Assembly (NCBI RefSeq): GCF_000960995.1
Contig: NZ_CP009434.1
Location: 1,798,001-1,862,000, forward strand
From: Burkholderia glumae LMG 2196 = ATCC 33617
GTDB lineage: Bacteria; Pseudomonadota; Gammaproteobacteria; Burkholderiales; Burkholderiaceae
Direction: 5' to 3'
DNA length: 64,000 nucleotides
Shown: positions 37,291 through 46,507 of the stretch, one piece after another
Layout: each line of letters opens with the position of its first letter
How positions within the stretch are numbered: the first letter of the stretch is position 1
Translations under genes and position numbers: made by a program
Notes under the pieces: generated by a model
What the model saw: the letters and a program-made list of their open reading frames with translations, nothing else
What the model was told of the DNA's origin: nothing
Databases searched by the model: none

Positions 37291-38127
37291 TTATTTTGAT
37301 GAAGTTAATGAAATTTGCTTTTCTGCCAGTTTGCCCTCCCTTATGTCGTTGATGACATCTGCGCGATTTCGAGCCATATCGCTCGGCACCACCCCTTCGA
37401 CCATGATGATGTGATACCCGAAAGAGCTCTTGAGAGGAGGCGTGATGTCGCCCTGCTTGGCCGCCAGGATTTCGGGTTTGAAGGCAGGCGCCAGGAATCT
37501 GGCCATCGTTTCCGGAACGCGTCCGCCGTCGATTCGGCTGTTGGCATCGTCGGACAGCTGGGCGGCCAGTTCGTGGAAATCCGCTCCCGCCTTGAGGCGC
37601 GCCTCGATCGCCTGAGCCTTGTTGAAGGCTTGGGCCTCGATTTTTTTGGCTTGTTCGGCAGGCAAATTCGACGGATCCTTTTCGAATTTCACCAGAATGT
37701 GGGATAGTGAATAGAGGTTGTAGTCGCTTTTATGCTTGTTGTAATAAGCGCTTATTTCGGCCTCGCTCGGCGTTATCTGCCGCATGAAATAATCTTTGTA
37801 GGCGTCCGCCAGAATTTTATCCGTGAACATCGCGATCGCCTGCTTGACTCGCGGGTCCTTGTCAAGCCCCTTGGCACGCGCCAGGGCGGCAAACTTTCCG
37901 GTCAGCTTGACTTCGTCCTGCGCAGACACACTTTCATCGGAGTTGTTATTCTCGTCTGCCGGCTGCTGGGCTGCGTGAGACACACTGACTGCCGGCGCGG
38001 CAGCCGCGGCAGCAGCCGGGCCCTGGCCAGGATTTTGCTGCCCGGCAGTTGCCGTGGCGGCGCAGAACAACGCCGCTGCGAGCGCCGCGAAATTCGCCGA
38101 CGCTTTCGGATATCTAATCATTATCAT
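37291..38127 (-). CDS. Periplasmic parvulin-type peptidyl-prolyl isomerase
   Basis: PpiC-family isomerase of 278 residues, assisting folding of exported proteins. A signal peptide is followed by an Ala/Pro/Asn-rich spacer, a helical segment (KLTGKFAALARAKGLDKDPRVKQAI), and the parvulin domain with SLSHILVKF, GADFHELAAQLSDDANSRIDGG and SSFGYHIIMVEG. It lies 81 bases upstream of the glycerophosphodiesterase gene on the same strand and shares its lower G+C, so the isomerase may serve that exported enzyme. Two ATGs (38127 and 38121) are possible; both fit. Confidence 0.88.
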   Translation of the reverse strand: MIMIRYPKASANFAALAAALFCAATATAGQQNPGQGPAAAAAAAPAVSVSHAAQQPADENNNSDESVSAQDEVKLTGKFAALARAKGLDKDPRVKQAIAMFTDKILADAYKDYFMRQITPSEAEISAYYNKHKSDYNLYSLSHILVKFEKDPSNLPAEQAKKIEAQAFNKAQAIEARLKAGADFHELAAQLSDDANSRIDGGRVPETMARFLAPAFKPEILAAKQGDITPPLKSSFGYHIIMVEGVVPSDMARNRADVINDIREGKLAEKQISLTSSK

Positions 38128-38599
38128 TACGCCCCAATGTAAGTTGGCGCTCGCGCCACGCCAGCGCCATCTTTAAGTTATCGATTTCTTTGAGTCAGCA
38201 CTCTTTTGCCGTATTGATTCTAATAAATTTAAATTAAATTTAAATGACAGGGGCCGCTCTATTTCGTTGATTTTTACTAAATGCCGACGAAAATATTTAT
38301 ATTGTTAGTTGTCTTGACGGGACCTGCACGACGCTCCCCTCCCACCGGACGTCGGGCGTTCCGAACTGGCCCCGTTGCCAAGGTCGTGAGCGTGAGCAGC
38401 GGCCTGGGCGTTGCGCCCAGGAATCGTCCGGGTCGGCTGGGACGCATCCGCGTGAGCTGCGGGGCGTCGGAATCAGCGTGCCGTCCACGCTGAAATGCTC
38501 GTTCGGCAGGCGCGCACGCGAGCTGCCCGATTCCCTTGCGCCGTTCCCGTCTGCGGGGCAGGCGGCGGCCGGCACGCGCCGGTGGCGCGCATGCTGCCG
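38128..38599. other. Mixed-composition intergenic region with IS remnant
   Basis: The part next to the isomerase gene (38180-38310) is very A+T-rich and includes a repeated AAATTTAAAT word at 38228-38248. The part next to the DUF2891 gene is G+C-rich and contains the transposase remnant listed separately. The sharp change in base composition looks like an insertion or deletion junction. Confidence 0.5.
38440..38575 (-). pseudogene. Remnant of an IS5-family transposase
   Basis: The minus-strand frame contains LPNEHFSVDGTLI (about 38465-38510). This matches the conserved block of IS5-group transposases (HFSVDGTLI followed by a Trp-rich segment). Downstream the reading frame departs from the family, and no complete transposase or terminal inverted repeats are visible. 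It is a decayed fragment of a mobile element. Confidence 0.5.
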
Positions 38600-39622
38600 T
38601 CAGGCGCCGGCTGCCCCATCGACGGTAAGCATCAGCACCGCGTAGGTGGCGAGCCAATGCTCCGCCATGTAGTTGCCGCCGATATGCGGCAAGGCGGCGA
38701 CCCCATGCCGGTGCGCCGCCTCGCGCATCAGCCGCGCGCGCGCGTCGTCCTGCGGCAGCGAGCTCGCGAGCGAGCGAAAGCACCAGGCCCGGCTCAGGTT
38801 CAGCCCATTGAGATGGGTGATGCGGCCATCGGCGTGATCGCTCACGAGAGCCGGAGTGAACAGGCGCGACGGCTGACTCGCGGTCAGCCGCGGCAGGAAG
38901 CGCGCGAACCAGGCGGCGAATTCGTCGGCCTCCAAGGCGCGCCGCATGCACTCGGCCTCCATCAGGCAGGCAGAGAGAAAATCGTCGAGGCTCGGCTCCC
39001 CCCAGGCCGGACAGTCTGCATCGTCGCCATACCAGCGCTTGGCCGCCGCGGCCAGTTGTGCCCTGAACGCGGCATCGCCGACGGCGTCCGCGTAATCGAG
39101 CGCGAGGCGAACGGCGAATGCCGTGTTGTGGTGCGTGCCGTCCCGATTCGGATAGGTCGCCTTGGCCAGGAACCCCTCGAAGCGCTCCCGGATCAGCCGC
39201 GCCAACGGCGCCAGCGCCTGCGCCCAGCCGGCGTCGCGGTGAGCGCCGAGCTCCGCGCCCAGCTTGAGCAGCCACGCCCAGCCATAAGGCCTTTCGAAGT
39301 TCTGCCTCAGCGGATCGCCGAAGTACTCGCATTCCTGCGCGACCTTCGGGGCTGTCAGCGAGGCGTCGAACAGCGCGCGAATCCGCGGCCCGGCATCGAG
39401 GCCGGGAAACTCGCGCAGCAGCCGGGCGAGCAGCCAATAGCCGTGCACGCACGAGTGCCAGTCGAAGCTGCCGAAGAACACCGGGTGAAGCTGCCGCGGC
39501 GTACCGCCGTCGTCCGGCCCCGACCAGACGTGGCCCGGGCTGTAAGGGTACTCGCGCGTGACATGGCCAAGCGTCAGGCGGCAGAAGCGATCGGCGAGCT
39601 CAAGTGTCAAACTGGAAGACAT
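38600..39622 (-). CDS. DUF2891 family protein
   Basis: A 340-residue soluble protein with the DUF2891 pattern HPVFFGSFDWHSCVHGYWLLARLLR near the N-terminus and HNTAFAVRLALDYA in the middle. The predicted fold is an all-helical barrel like that of glycosidase-related proteins. No signal peptide is visible. The family's function is not known. It is the last gene of the receptor/TldD operon, 16 bases after the small unknown gene. Conserved His and Trp residues suggest an enzyme. Its presence with tldD/pmbA is unusual. Confidence 0.87.
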   Translation of the reverse strand: MSSSLTLELADRFCRLTLGHVTREYPYSPGHVWSGPDDGGTPRQLHPVFFGSFDWHSCVHGYWLLARLLREFPGLDAGPRIRALFDASLTAPKVAQECEYFGDPLRQNFERPYGWAWLLKLGAELGAHRDAGWAQALAPLARLIRERFEGFLAKATYPNRDGTHHNTAFAVRLALDYADAVGDAAFRAQLAAAAKRWYGDDADCPAWGEPSLDDFLSACLMEAECMRRALEADEFAAWFARFLPRLTASQPSRLFTPALVSDHADGRITHLNGLNLSRAWCFRSLASSLPQDDARARLMREAAHRHGVAALPHIGGNYMAEHWLATYAVLMLTVDGAAGA

Positions 39623-39638
39623 GGTAGTTCCGATCGGA

Positions 39639-40103
39639 TCAGGCGGATCTGCAGTACTGCTCCAGACGCTTCGCGACTTCGTCGACCACCCTGACGGGGG
39701 CGACTTCCAGCTGCAAGTCGTGGGTCGTCAGCACCTTCGAGAACAGGCGGACCGCATCGTGATTGAAATGAAAACGCCCAGGGTCGCCCGAGGAAAACGC
39801 CTGGTTCGCGATCGCCTCCAGGTCCTTGTACGAGGCGTCCTCGATATCGCCGTACCCGAACTCGCACAGGATGCCCGTGGCGATCACCACGCGCATCAGG
39901 ATCTGGAGCGCGACCAGCGACCCGACGCCGGCATGCAGCGCCTCGAGCTGGAGGTGGTACTCCAACGACAAGGCGTCGCGTATCGGCCTCGGCAAGGGCA
40001 GCAGTTCCGTCTTCGCCTCCCGCTGCCGGCGGCTGGACTGGTGCAGACGATAGGCCCACGGGTTCGCCTGCGCGCCCGCCGCCGTCGCACGCCTCGAGAC
40101 CAT
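39639..40103 (-). CDS. Unknown protein following tldD
   Basis: A 154-residue protein that I do not recognise. The N-terminus is basic with an Arg-rich stretch. The centre is helical with a hydrophobic segment (LVALQILMRVVIATGIL) that may be a buried helix rather than a membrane span. The C-terminus is charged. The ATG at 40103 lies two bases after the tldD stop, so translation is coupled. It should belong to the same pathway as TldD/PmbA, but no role can be named. Confidence 0.7.
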   Translation of the reverse strand: MVSRRATAAGAQANPWAYRLHQSSRRQREAKTELLPLPRPIRDALSLEYHLQLEALHAGVGSLVALQILMRVVIATGILCEFGYGDIEDASYKDLEAIANQAFSSGDPGRFHFNHDAVRLFSKVLTTHDLQLEVAPVRVVDEVAKRLEQYCRSA

Positions 40104-40105
40104 GA

Positions 40106-41590
40106 CTACGCGGTCCCGCCGACGATCATCTCGTCGACCCTCACGGTCGGCTGGCCGACGCCCACCGGAATCCATTGTCCCGCCTTGCTGCAGGACGCCC
40201 TGCCGGGATCGCAGGCGAGATCGTTGCCGACCATGCTGATCTGCCGGATGGTGTCCGGGCCGCGTCCGGTGATGGTCGCGCCTTTGAGCGGCGCGGCGAT
40301 CCTGCCGTTCTCGATCAGATAGGCTTCCGATGCCTCGAAGACGAACTGGCCGCTGGTAATGTCGACCTGGCCGCCCTCCAGGCCCGAGACGTAGATGCCG
40401 TGGCGCACCGACTCGACGATCTCGCCCGGATCGTGATCGCCATTGAGCATGAACGTGTTCGTCATGCGCGGCATGGGCGAGGCCGCATAGCCCTCGCGGC
40501 GGCCGTTCCCGGTGGGCGCGGCGCGCATCAGCCGCGCGCTGAGCCCGTCGTGCATGTACCCGCACAACACGCCGTTCTCGATCAGGGTCGTGCGCCGCGT
40601 CTCGCACCCTTCGTCGTCGATATGCAAGGAGCCGCGCCCGCCTTGCAGCGTGCCGTCGTCGACGATGGTCACGTGCGGCGAGGCGACCTGCTCTCCCAGG
40701 CGTCCCGCGAAGGCCGAGGTCCCGCGCCGCACGCCGTCGGCCTCCAGCCCGTGGCCGACCGCTTCGTGCAGCAGCACGCCGTTCCAGCCCGGGCCGACCA
40801 CCACCGTCATTTTTCCGGCCGGCGCCGGCTGCGACCGCAGTTTGGTGAGCGCGGCCGACACCCGCTCGCGCACGAACGCGCGCAGTTCGTCGTCGGACCA
40901 GGTCCTGACGCCGTAGCGCCCGCCCATGCCGCCGCTCGCACTCTCCTCGCGCGCGCCGGACCTGACGCGAACGTTGATCCAGAGCGACAGCAGCGGGCGC
41001 ACGTCGCCCGTGCTCAGGCCGTCGCAACGCGCCACCCAGACCGCCTCGTGCACGGCGCTCAGCACGGCATGCACCTCGATCACGCGCGAGTCGGCGGCCC
41101 GCGCGGCCTCGTCGAGCCGCTTCAGCAGCGCGATCTTGTCCGCCGCGCCCATCGCCTCCAGCGGATGGCTGGCCTCGTAGAGCGGCCGCGCCAAGGGCAG
41201 CTGCGCGCGGGGCGCGGCCGTCGCGCCGTGCCGCGGGGCGCCGTCGGCGGTGCCGCGCAGCCGGGCCGCGACATGCCGAAGTGCCGCCGCGTCGATCCGT
41301 TGCGAGCTCGCCAGCGTGGCCTCCTCGCCCTTCAAGACGCGCAGGCCGAAGCCGGCGTCGCGTCGATACGAGCTGCCGCGCACGGCGCCGCCCTCCAGCG
41401 ACCACGATTCCGCGGTCGTCTCCTTCAGGAAGAGGTCGGCGAAATCGCCTCGCTGGCCGAGGGCCGATCCCATTGCGGAAAACAGCGCGGTCTCGTCGAT
41501 GCCATGCTGTTCCAGCAGGATGCCGTGCGCCAGCGCACTCACCCCGTCGCGCGCGGCAAGCCGCGCGCCCGATTGCTTTGCCTCACTCAT
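40106..41590 (-). CDS. tldD: Metalloprotease subunit TldD
   Basis: Catalytic half of the TldD/TldE zinc protease, which removes unstructured peptide ends; in E. coli it matures microcin B17 and degrades CcdA. The 494 residues carry the zinc motif HEAVGH (275-280) and the late cysteine ligand (ASCSK, near residue 467), so the active site is intact. The ATG at 41590 starts three bases after the pmbA stop. Finding the pair in an operon with a TonB receptor and an ABC protein, rather than as a housekeeping pair, points to a dedicated substrate. It is probably a second, specialised copy in the genome. Confidence 0.92.
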   Translation of the reverse strand: MSEAKQSGARLAARDGVSALAHGILLEQHGIDETALFSAMGSALGQRGDFADLFLKETTAESWSLEGGAVRGSSYRRDAGFGLRVLKGEEATLASSQRIDAAALRHVAARLRGTADGAPRHGATAAPRAQLPLARPLYEASHPLEAMGAADKIALLKRLDEAARAADSRVIEVHAVLSAVHEAVWVARCDGLSTGDVRPLLSLWINVRVRSGAREESASGGMGGRYGVRTWSDDELRAFVRERVSAALTKLRSQPAPAGKMTVVVGPGWNGVLLHEAVGHGLEADGVRRGTSAFAGRLGEQVASPHVTIVDDGTLQGGRGSLHIDDEGCETRRTTLIENGVLCGYMHDGLSARLMRAAPTGNGRREGYAASPMPRMTNTFMLNGDHDPGEIVESVRHGIYVSGLEGGQVDITSGQFVFEASEAYLIENGRIAAPLKGATITGRGPDTIRQISMVGNDLACDPGRASCSKAGQWIPVGVGQPTVRVDEMIVGGTA

Positions 41591-41593
41591 GCC

Positions 41594-42952
41594 TCAAGCC
41601 CCCCCGACCATCATTGCATCGATCAGCCACGATCCCGACGTCGCCCATCCCCGGGTGATCGCGTCGCTGCCGATCGCCTGCAGCCCGCCGAACATCCGCC
41701 CGAGATTGGAGGCTATCGTGATGCCGCTCACCGAAAACTGGATCTCGCCGTTCTCCACCCAGAACCCCTTGGCGCCCCGCGAGACATCCCCCGTCGACGG
41801 GTTCACTCCGCCGCCGACCATCTCCGTGACCAGCAGCCCGCGATGCAGCCTGCCCAGCATCGCGGCGAAGTCGTCGGCCGCCTGGGTGTGCGTGCTGCGC
41901 ATCTCGAGGTTGTGCGGCCCGTAGCCGTTGCCGGTGGGCGCCAGGTTCAGGCGGCGCGCCGCGTAGAGCCCGAGGAAAAAGCCGCGCAGGCAGCCCTCCT
42001 CCACCACGCTGCGCGACTGCCCCGCGATGCCGTCGCAGTCGAAGCAGCGGCTGGCCATGCCGCGCTTCAGGAACGGCTCCTCGCGCAGCTGCACGTGCGA
42101 GGGAAACAGGGGGGCGTCGATGCCATTCCTCAGGAACGAGCCGCTGCGGTAGAGCGCATCGCCCGAGGCCGCCGACACCAAATCGCCCAACAGCCCGAGG
42201 GCCGCCGAGGGCTCGAACAGCACCGGGCACTGCTGCGTGGCAACCTGCCTGGCGCCGAGCGCGCCCACCGCGCGCCGGGCGGCCGCCGCCCCGACCGCCT
42301 CCGGCGGCGCGAGATCGTCGAACGCACGCCTGGCATCGCCCCAGAAGCCGATCTGCCGTTCGCCGGCGCGCAACGCGACCGGGGCGCAGGCGATCGAATG
42401 GACGGACCAGGGCGCGGTCGCGAGAAATCCCGCGGAGGTCGCCAGCAGCGAAGTGCCCGACGCCGTGCGCACCGTCACGCCCTTGGAGGTGCTGATCGAC
42501 GGATCGTGCGCGCGTGCCGCGTCCTCGGCACGTTGCGCATGGGCGCCGAGCTCGTCGAGCGACCAATCCAGCGGGTGGTACAGATCCAGGTCCGGAAACT
42601 CGCGGGCCAGGAGCCCGGGATCGGCCAGGCCGGCCGCGGGGTCCGCCTCGGTGGCGGCGGTGCCCTCGATGGCCGCGAGGACCGCTTGCTTGAGCCCCTC
42701 GTCCGACAGGTCCGACGATTTGGCGAGCGCGCGTTTGCCGTCACGCAGTACCGTGACCGTCATCTCGCGCGTGCCGCAAAAGCTGCGCTCCGTGCTCACC
42801 CCGTTCGTCACGGTCACGGCGCTCGACTCGGCGGCCTCGATCTCGACCCGGGCGCCCTGCGCGCCGGCCCGCCGCGCGAGCTCGATCACGCGCTCGGCCG
42901 AAGTCTCCAGCTCCGCGGCAAGCTCCTGCCACTGCATACGGCTCGATTGCAT
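41594..42952 (-). CDS. pmbA: TldE/PmbA, partner subunit of TldD
   Basis: Non-catalytic partner of TldD in the heterodimeric protease. The 452-residue product shows family blocks LLVTEMVGGGVNPSTGDVSRGAKGFW and FSVSGITIASNL, and lacks the HExxxH motif, as expected for TldE. I chose the ATG at 42952 because AAGGAGGAG lies just upstream; a later ATG at 42937 and an earlier one at 43006 are less likely. It directly precedes tldD, giving the usual order of an obligate pair. Confidence 0.92.
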   Translation of the reverse strand: MQSSRMQWQELAAELETSAERVIELARRAGAQGARVEIEAAESSAVTVTNGVSTERSFCGTREMTVTVLRDGKRALAKSSDLSDEGLKQAVLAAIEGTAATEADPAAGLADPGLLAREFPDLDLYHPLDWSLDELGAHAQRAEDAARAHDPSISTSKGVTVRTASGTSLLATSAGFLATAPWSVHSIACAPVALRAGERQIGFWGDARRAFDDLAPPEAVGAAAARRAVGALGARQVATQQCPVLFEPSAALGLLGDLVSAASGDALYRSGSFLRNGIDAPLFPSHVQLREEPFLKRGMASRCFDCDGIAGQSRSVVEEGCLRGFFLGLYAARRLNLAPTGNGYGPHNLEMRSTHTQAADDFAAMLGRLHRGLLVTEMVGGGVNPSTGDVSRGAKGFWVENGEIQFSVSGITIASNLGRMFGGLQAIGSDAITRGWATSGSWLIDAMMVGGA

Positions 42953-42996
42953 CAGCCTGCTCCTCCTTCGCCATCCGGCATCGTGCATCGCATGTC

Positions 42997-44220
42997 TCAG
43001 GCACACCGGCGGGTCAGCGAAATCAGCATGTCGCCGATCGCGCCGCCCCGTTCGCGCGAGGCACGGTCGCCTTCTTCGTACTGGAACAGGAATCGCTCGG
43101 CCAGCCGGGGATCGATCTCCGCGACATGTTTCATCATTGCGGGGCCTCTCGGCGGCTCGGCGCCGGTGTCGAGCGCATGCTTGAAGATGCCGTCCATCAA
43201 TTTGAACAGACGCGATTCATCCTCGGCGCCCCAGTGGCACTTGGCCTTCAGGCATTCCTGGACGAATCGGCAAAGCACGCTGACGAAGTCCTTCAGCATG
43301 TCCGGGTTGCGGGCCAGCGACGACGACGCGGCGACCAGCACCGCGGCGGCCCTCGTCCGGTTTCCTTCGGCGGGCGCGGCGACCACCTCGCGGGCCGCTT
43401 GCGCGACGGCCGCCCACTTCTCCTCCGGCAGCTGGGCACCGCCCGCCTCCGCGGCATGCAGCGCGGCAAGTTCGTCGCGAATCGCGAGCAACGCCGCGTC
43501 GCCGTCCAAGGTGTCCGAGACGAGCGGACTCGCCAGAATCTCGTTGAGCAGCCGGCCCGGCAACGCCGAGAGGTCGGCGCCCACCGGGACGCTCTCCAGC
43601 CAGTCGGCGACGAACCGCGCGCCGTTCAAATGCGTGCTCCGGTAGGTCGAGAGCGACGCCACGGTATCGAGCACGTCGGTCGGCATGCCCAGCGCGACCG
43701 CGCACTCGTCCGGATCGGAGGTGCCGGCCACGTAGGCGAGCGCGCCGGTGACCTTTTCCGGCCACATGGGCGTATTCGGATCGGCCTGCTTGAGTTCGAG
43801 ATAGTCGCGCAATCGAGCGATCCGCTCGGCTTTCAGCTGCGCATCGCCGCCGAACGCGGACAGCGTGACGGCGGGCTTGGCCAGTTGCGTGGCGGTTCCC
43901 AGGTGCGCATCCAGGTAGCTCGCGAGCTGCGTGGCGGTGCGGTTGCCCACGATGCGGCCCGCCTCGTCGGCGCCGTTCATCAGCACCAGCGCGGGAATGC
44001 CGCGCACGCCAAAGCGCTCGCGCAGGCCAGGATGCTCATCGACGTTGACCTTGACGATGTCGACCTTGCCTTCGAAGTTCCGCGCCACTTTCTCGAGCGT
44101 CGGCGCCAGCGCCTTGCACGGCCCGCACCATTCCGCCCAGAAGTCGATCAGCACCGGACGGCTGTTCAGCGTCACATCGGCCTCGAAGCTCGCTTCGGTC
44201 ACACTTTTCAAGCTGCTCAT
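42997..44220 (-). CDS. Thioredoxin-domain protein with large unknown C-terminal region
   Basis: Residues 1-110 form a thioredoxin with the standard active site WCGPCK (Cys32, Cys35) and the conserved cis-Pro segment GVRGIPALVLM. The remaining 290 or so residues are helical and unlike the tetratricopeptide part of YbbN; I do not recognise them. There is no signal peptide, so it should act in the cytoplasm. It sits between the ABC protein and pmbA. A plausible job is reducing disulphides, or otherwise unfolding an imported peptide before the TldD/TldE protease; this is inference. Confidence 0.85.
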   Translation of the reverse strand: MSSLKSVTEASFEADVTLNSRPVLIDFWAEWCGPCKALAPTLEKVARNFEGKVDIVKVNVDEHPGLRERFGVRGIPALVLMNGADEAGRIVGNRTATQLASYLDAHLGTATQLAKPAVTLSAFGGDAQLKAERIARLRDYLELKQADPNTPMWPEKVTGALAYVAGTSDPDECAVALGMPTDVLDTVASLSTYRSTHLNGARFVADWLESVPVGADLSALPGRLLNEILASPLVSDTLDGDAALLAIRDELAALHAAEAGGAQLPEEKWAAVAQAAREVVAAPAEGNRTRAAAVLVAASSSLARNPDMLKDFVSVLCRFVQECLKAKCHWGAEDESRLFKLMDGIFKHALDTGAEPPRGPAMMKHVAEIDPRLAERFLFQYEEGDRASRERGGAIGDMLISLTRRCA

Positions 44221-44301
44221 TTCAGATTCCTGTTTACAAGTTCTATCTCGTCGGGCCTTGCCCGACCGACCCACCGGCATCGTCGCGACGCCATCGCGGG
44301 G

Positions 44302-46074
44302 TCATGCCGGATACGCGGACGGCGCCGGGCCGGCCGGCCCTCCCCATGCCGCCGCTTGCGGCTTGGGCGAGAAATCGATGGTCTGCTGATGAAAGGCCAG
44401 CAGTTCCTTGCGATGCGCGACGCTGAGGACGGTGGCATGAGGCAGCCGGTCGATCAGCAGCTGGTAGAGATGGTGCTCGCTCTGCGGATCGAGGGCCGAC
44501 GTGCATTCGTCGAGGAAGATCGTCGACGGGCGGGCCAGCAGCACGCGCGCGAACGCCACGCGCTGCTGCTCGCCGCCGGAAAGCCGGTCGCTCCAGCGGT
44601 CGGCATCGAGCAACGATCCGGCATAGGCGCCCAGGCCGCAGGCGCGCAGCACTTCCGCGCATTCGCTGTCGCTGTAGACCGAGGCCTCGCGCGGGTAGGC
44701 GATCGCTGCCTTCAAGGTGCCGGCGGGGATGTAGCTGCGCTGCGGCACGAACACGGCGCGCTCGGCGCAGCGGGCGACTGCGCCCTCGCCATACGGCCAG
44801 AGGCCGGCCAGGGCCCTGAGCAGCGTGCTCTTTCCGCTGCCGGACGGCCCCCGCACCAGGCAGCGCGAACCCGGCGCGAGCGAGAAATCGGGCACGCGGG
44901 TAATCTCCACGCCGCTCGCATCGCGCAGCACCAGGCCGGTGGCCGCCACGGCGCCTTCCTGCGCGGCGCTCAACGCGACGCCGGCCTGCGGCTCGTGCGC
45001 GTAGACGTAGAGAAATTCGCGAAGCCGGTTTGCCTCGGCGCGCCAGGCGGTGAACCCCAGATAGGCTTGAGGGAAAAACGCCAGCGAACTCGACACGGAA
45101 CCGAACGCCGCGTTGGAACGCATCAGCCCGCCCAGCGTCATCCCGCCCGTCATCAACTGCGGCAAGACCAGCAAGGTCGGCACCACCGAGCCGACTTGCC
45201 CGACGAGATTGGTGAACAACGAGACCCGCGTATTGACCCAGAGCAGCGCATAGAGATTCGAGACCACCTGGCGGAACGCCCCGTTCAGCCGGGTGCTTTC
45301 CGCGCCGTTCCCATCGAAGAAGGCGATCTGCTCGGCGAACTCGCGCACCCGCACCATCAGCACGCGAAAATCGCCTTCCACGCGGTTCTGCTTGGCGTTG
45401 AGCGTGATCAGGCGCCGGCCCAGCAGATGGGTGGCTAGGAAAAACAGGCCCTGGTAGATGAACACTGCGTAGACCAGGTAGCCATGGATGCTGTATTGAT
45501 GGCCGCCGACATGCAGATCCAGGGAATGGCCGATCGACCACAGCACCACGCTGAAGCTCACGATGCTCACGGGCACCTGGAGCACGCCCATCGACAACAG
45601 CAAGGTGTCCTTGACGAACAGCTTCGCATCCTCCGCGATACGCTGATCGATGTTCTCGAGCGCACGGTCGCGCTCGATGCGATAGTAGGTATGGCGCGAC
45701 AGCCATTGCTCGGCCAGCCAGGTCGTCAGCCAGCGGCGCCAGCGAATCTCGACGATCGACTGCAGCACCACCGTGGACACCGTCAACGCGGCGGCCGCCA
45801 TCGACACCAGCAGGAATTGCAGCAGCAGCACCGGCAGCACCTGAAACCTGCGGCCCCCCACGGCATCGTAGAACGTGCCGGTCCAGTGATTGAGCCAGAG
45901 GCCGATATAGGTGTGGCCCCAGCCCGCGCCGATCACGCAGGCGAGCATCAGCGCCGACAACACGCCCTCCCTGGTGACCCAATACGGCCGGATCAGCTTC
46001 CAGACGGTGGGAAAGTGGCGCCTGGCTTCCCGATCCTCCGCGCGGTCGGCCGGGAATGCCCGATTCATGGTCAT
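44302..46074 (-). CDS. YddA/SbmA-like ABC transporter (fused permease-ATPase)
   Basis: A 590-residue ABC protein with an N-terminal membrane domain of the SbmA/BacA type (first segment PYWVTREGVLSALMLACVIGAGW, then several helices to about residue 330) and a C-terminal ATPase. The ATPase shows Walker A GPSGSGKST, the signature LSGGEQQR and Walker B TIFLDECTSALD. SbmA/BacA members import peptides such as microcin B17. Related YddA and FusD are encoded beside TonB receptors and proteases. The ATG at 46074 overlaps the exbD stop (ATGA). Here it probably carries the receptor's cargo across the inner membrane, but direction is not shown. Confidence 0.9.
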   Translation of the reverse strand: MTMNRAFPADRAEDREARRHFPTVWKLIRPYWVTREGVLSALMLACVIGAGWGHTYIGLWLNHWTGTFYDAVGGRRFQVLPVLLLQFLLVSMAAAALTVSTVVLQSIVEIRWRRWLTTWLAEQWLSRHTYYRIERDRALENIDQRIAEDAKLFVKDTLLLSMGVLQVPVSIVSFSVVLWSIGHSLDLHVGGHQYSIHGYLVYAVFIYQGLFFLATHLLGRRLITLNAKQNRVEGDFRVLMVRVREFAEQIAFFDGNGAESTRLNGAFRQVVSNLYALLWVNTRVSLFTNLVGQVGSVVPTLLVLPQLMTGGMTLGGLMRSNAAFGSVSSSLAFFPQAYLGFTAWRAEANRLREFLYVYAHEPQAGVALSAAQEGAVAATGLVLRDASGVEITRVPDFSLAPGSRCLVRGPSGSGKSTLLRALAGLWPYGEGAVARCAERAVFVPQRSYIPAGTLKAAIAYPREASVYSDSECAEVLRACGLGAYAGSLLDADRWSDRLSGGEQQRVAFARVLLARPSTIFLDECTSALDPQSEHHLYQLLIDRLPHATVLSVAHRKELLAFHQQTIDFSPKPQAAAWGGPAGPAPSAYPA

Positions 46075-46493
46075 TGCGAGTCCTTCGCCGGTTGCATGAC
46101 AAAGTTGATCTTGTTCAGACCGCCGCCCTGCAGCGCCGCGAGGACCGCGGCCACCTTGCCGTACTCCACGTGCTGATCCGCATTGATGTTGACGGCGGGC
46201 GGCTCGCCCTGCCTCGCGGCCGCCTCGACACGCAGCTTCAGTGCCGCGTCGTCGACCACCGTCTTGTTCCACAGCACGGTCTTGTCGGCCGTGATCGAGA
46301 GATCGATATCCTGGCTTTTCGACTCGGCCGGCTGCGCTGCCGCCTTCGGCAGATCGACCTTCACCGCCTTGTTGATGACCGGCAGTGTCACGATGAAAAT
46401 GATCAGCAATACCAACATGACGTCGATCAGCGGCGTCATGTTGATGTCGTTCATCACGCCTTCGTCGTTGTTGCCATCCATGAGAATCGACAC
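46071..46493 (-). CDS. exbD: Energy-transducing protein ExbD
   Basis: Component of the proton-driven ExbB-ExbD-TonB motor that powers outer-membrane receptors. The 140-residue protein has the single membrane segment with the family signature NMTPLIDVMLVLLIIFIV, including the functional aspartate, and a periplasmic domain ending in VAAVLAALQGGGLNKINFV. It follows exbB by 14 bases, and its stop overlaps the start of the ABC gene. It is a dedicated set for the adjacent receptor. Confidence 0.94.
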   Translation of the reverse strand: MSILMDGNNDEGVMNDINMTPLIDVMLVLLIIFIVTLPVINKAVKVDLPKAAAQPAESKSQDIDLSITADKTVLWNKTVVDDAALKLRVEAAARQGEPPAVNINADQHVEYGKVAAVLAALQGGGLNKINFVMQPAKDSQ

Positions 46494-46507
46494 GATGAAC
46501 TCCCCGC

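Noticed and set aside
38104..38125. Fur-box-like sequence AATGATAATGATTA
   Set aside because: It agrees well with part of the Fur consensus but consists of the first codons (ATG-ATA-ATG-ATT) of the isomerase gene, so the match is probably due to coding sequence.
40175..43645. 1156-codon open frame on the plus strand
   Set aside because: Antisense to tldD, pmbA and the thioredoxin gene; composition is Arg/Ala/His-rich.
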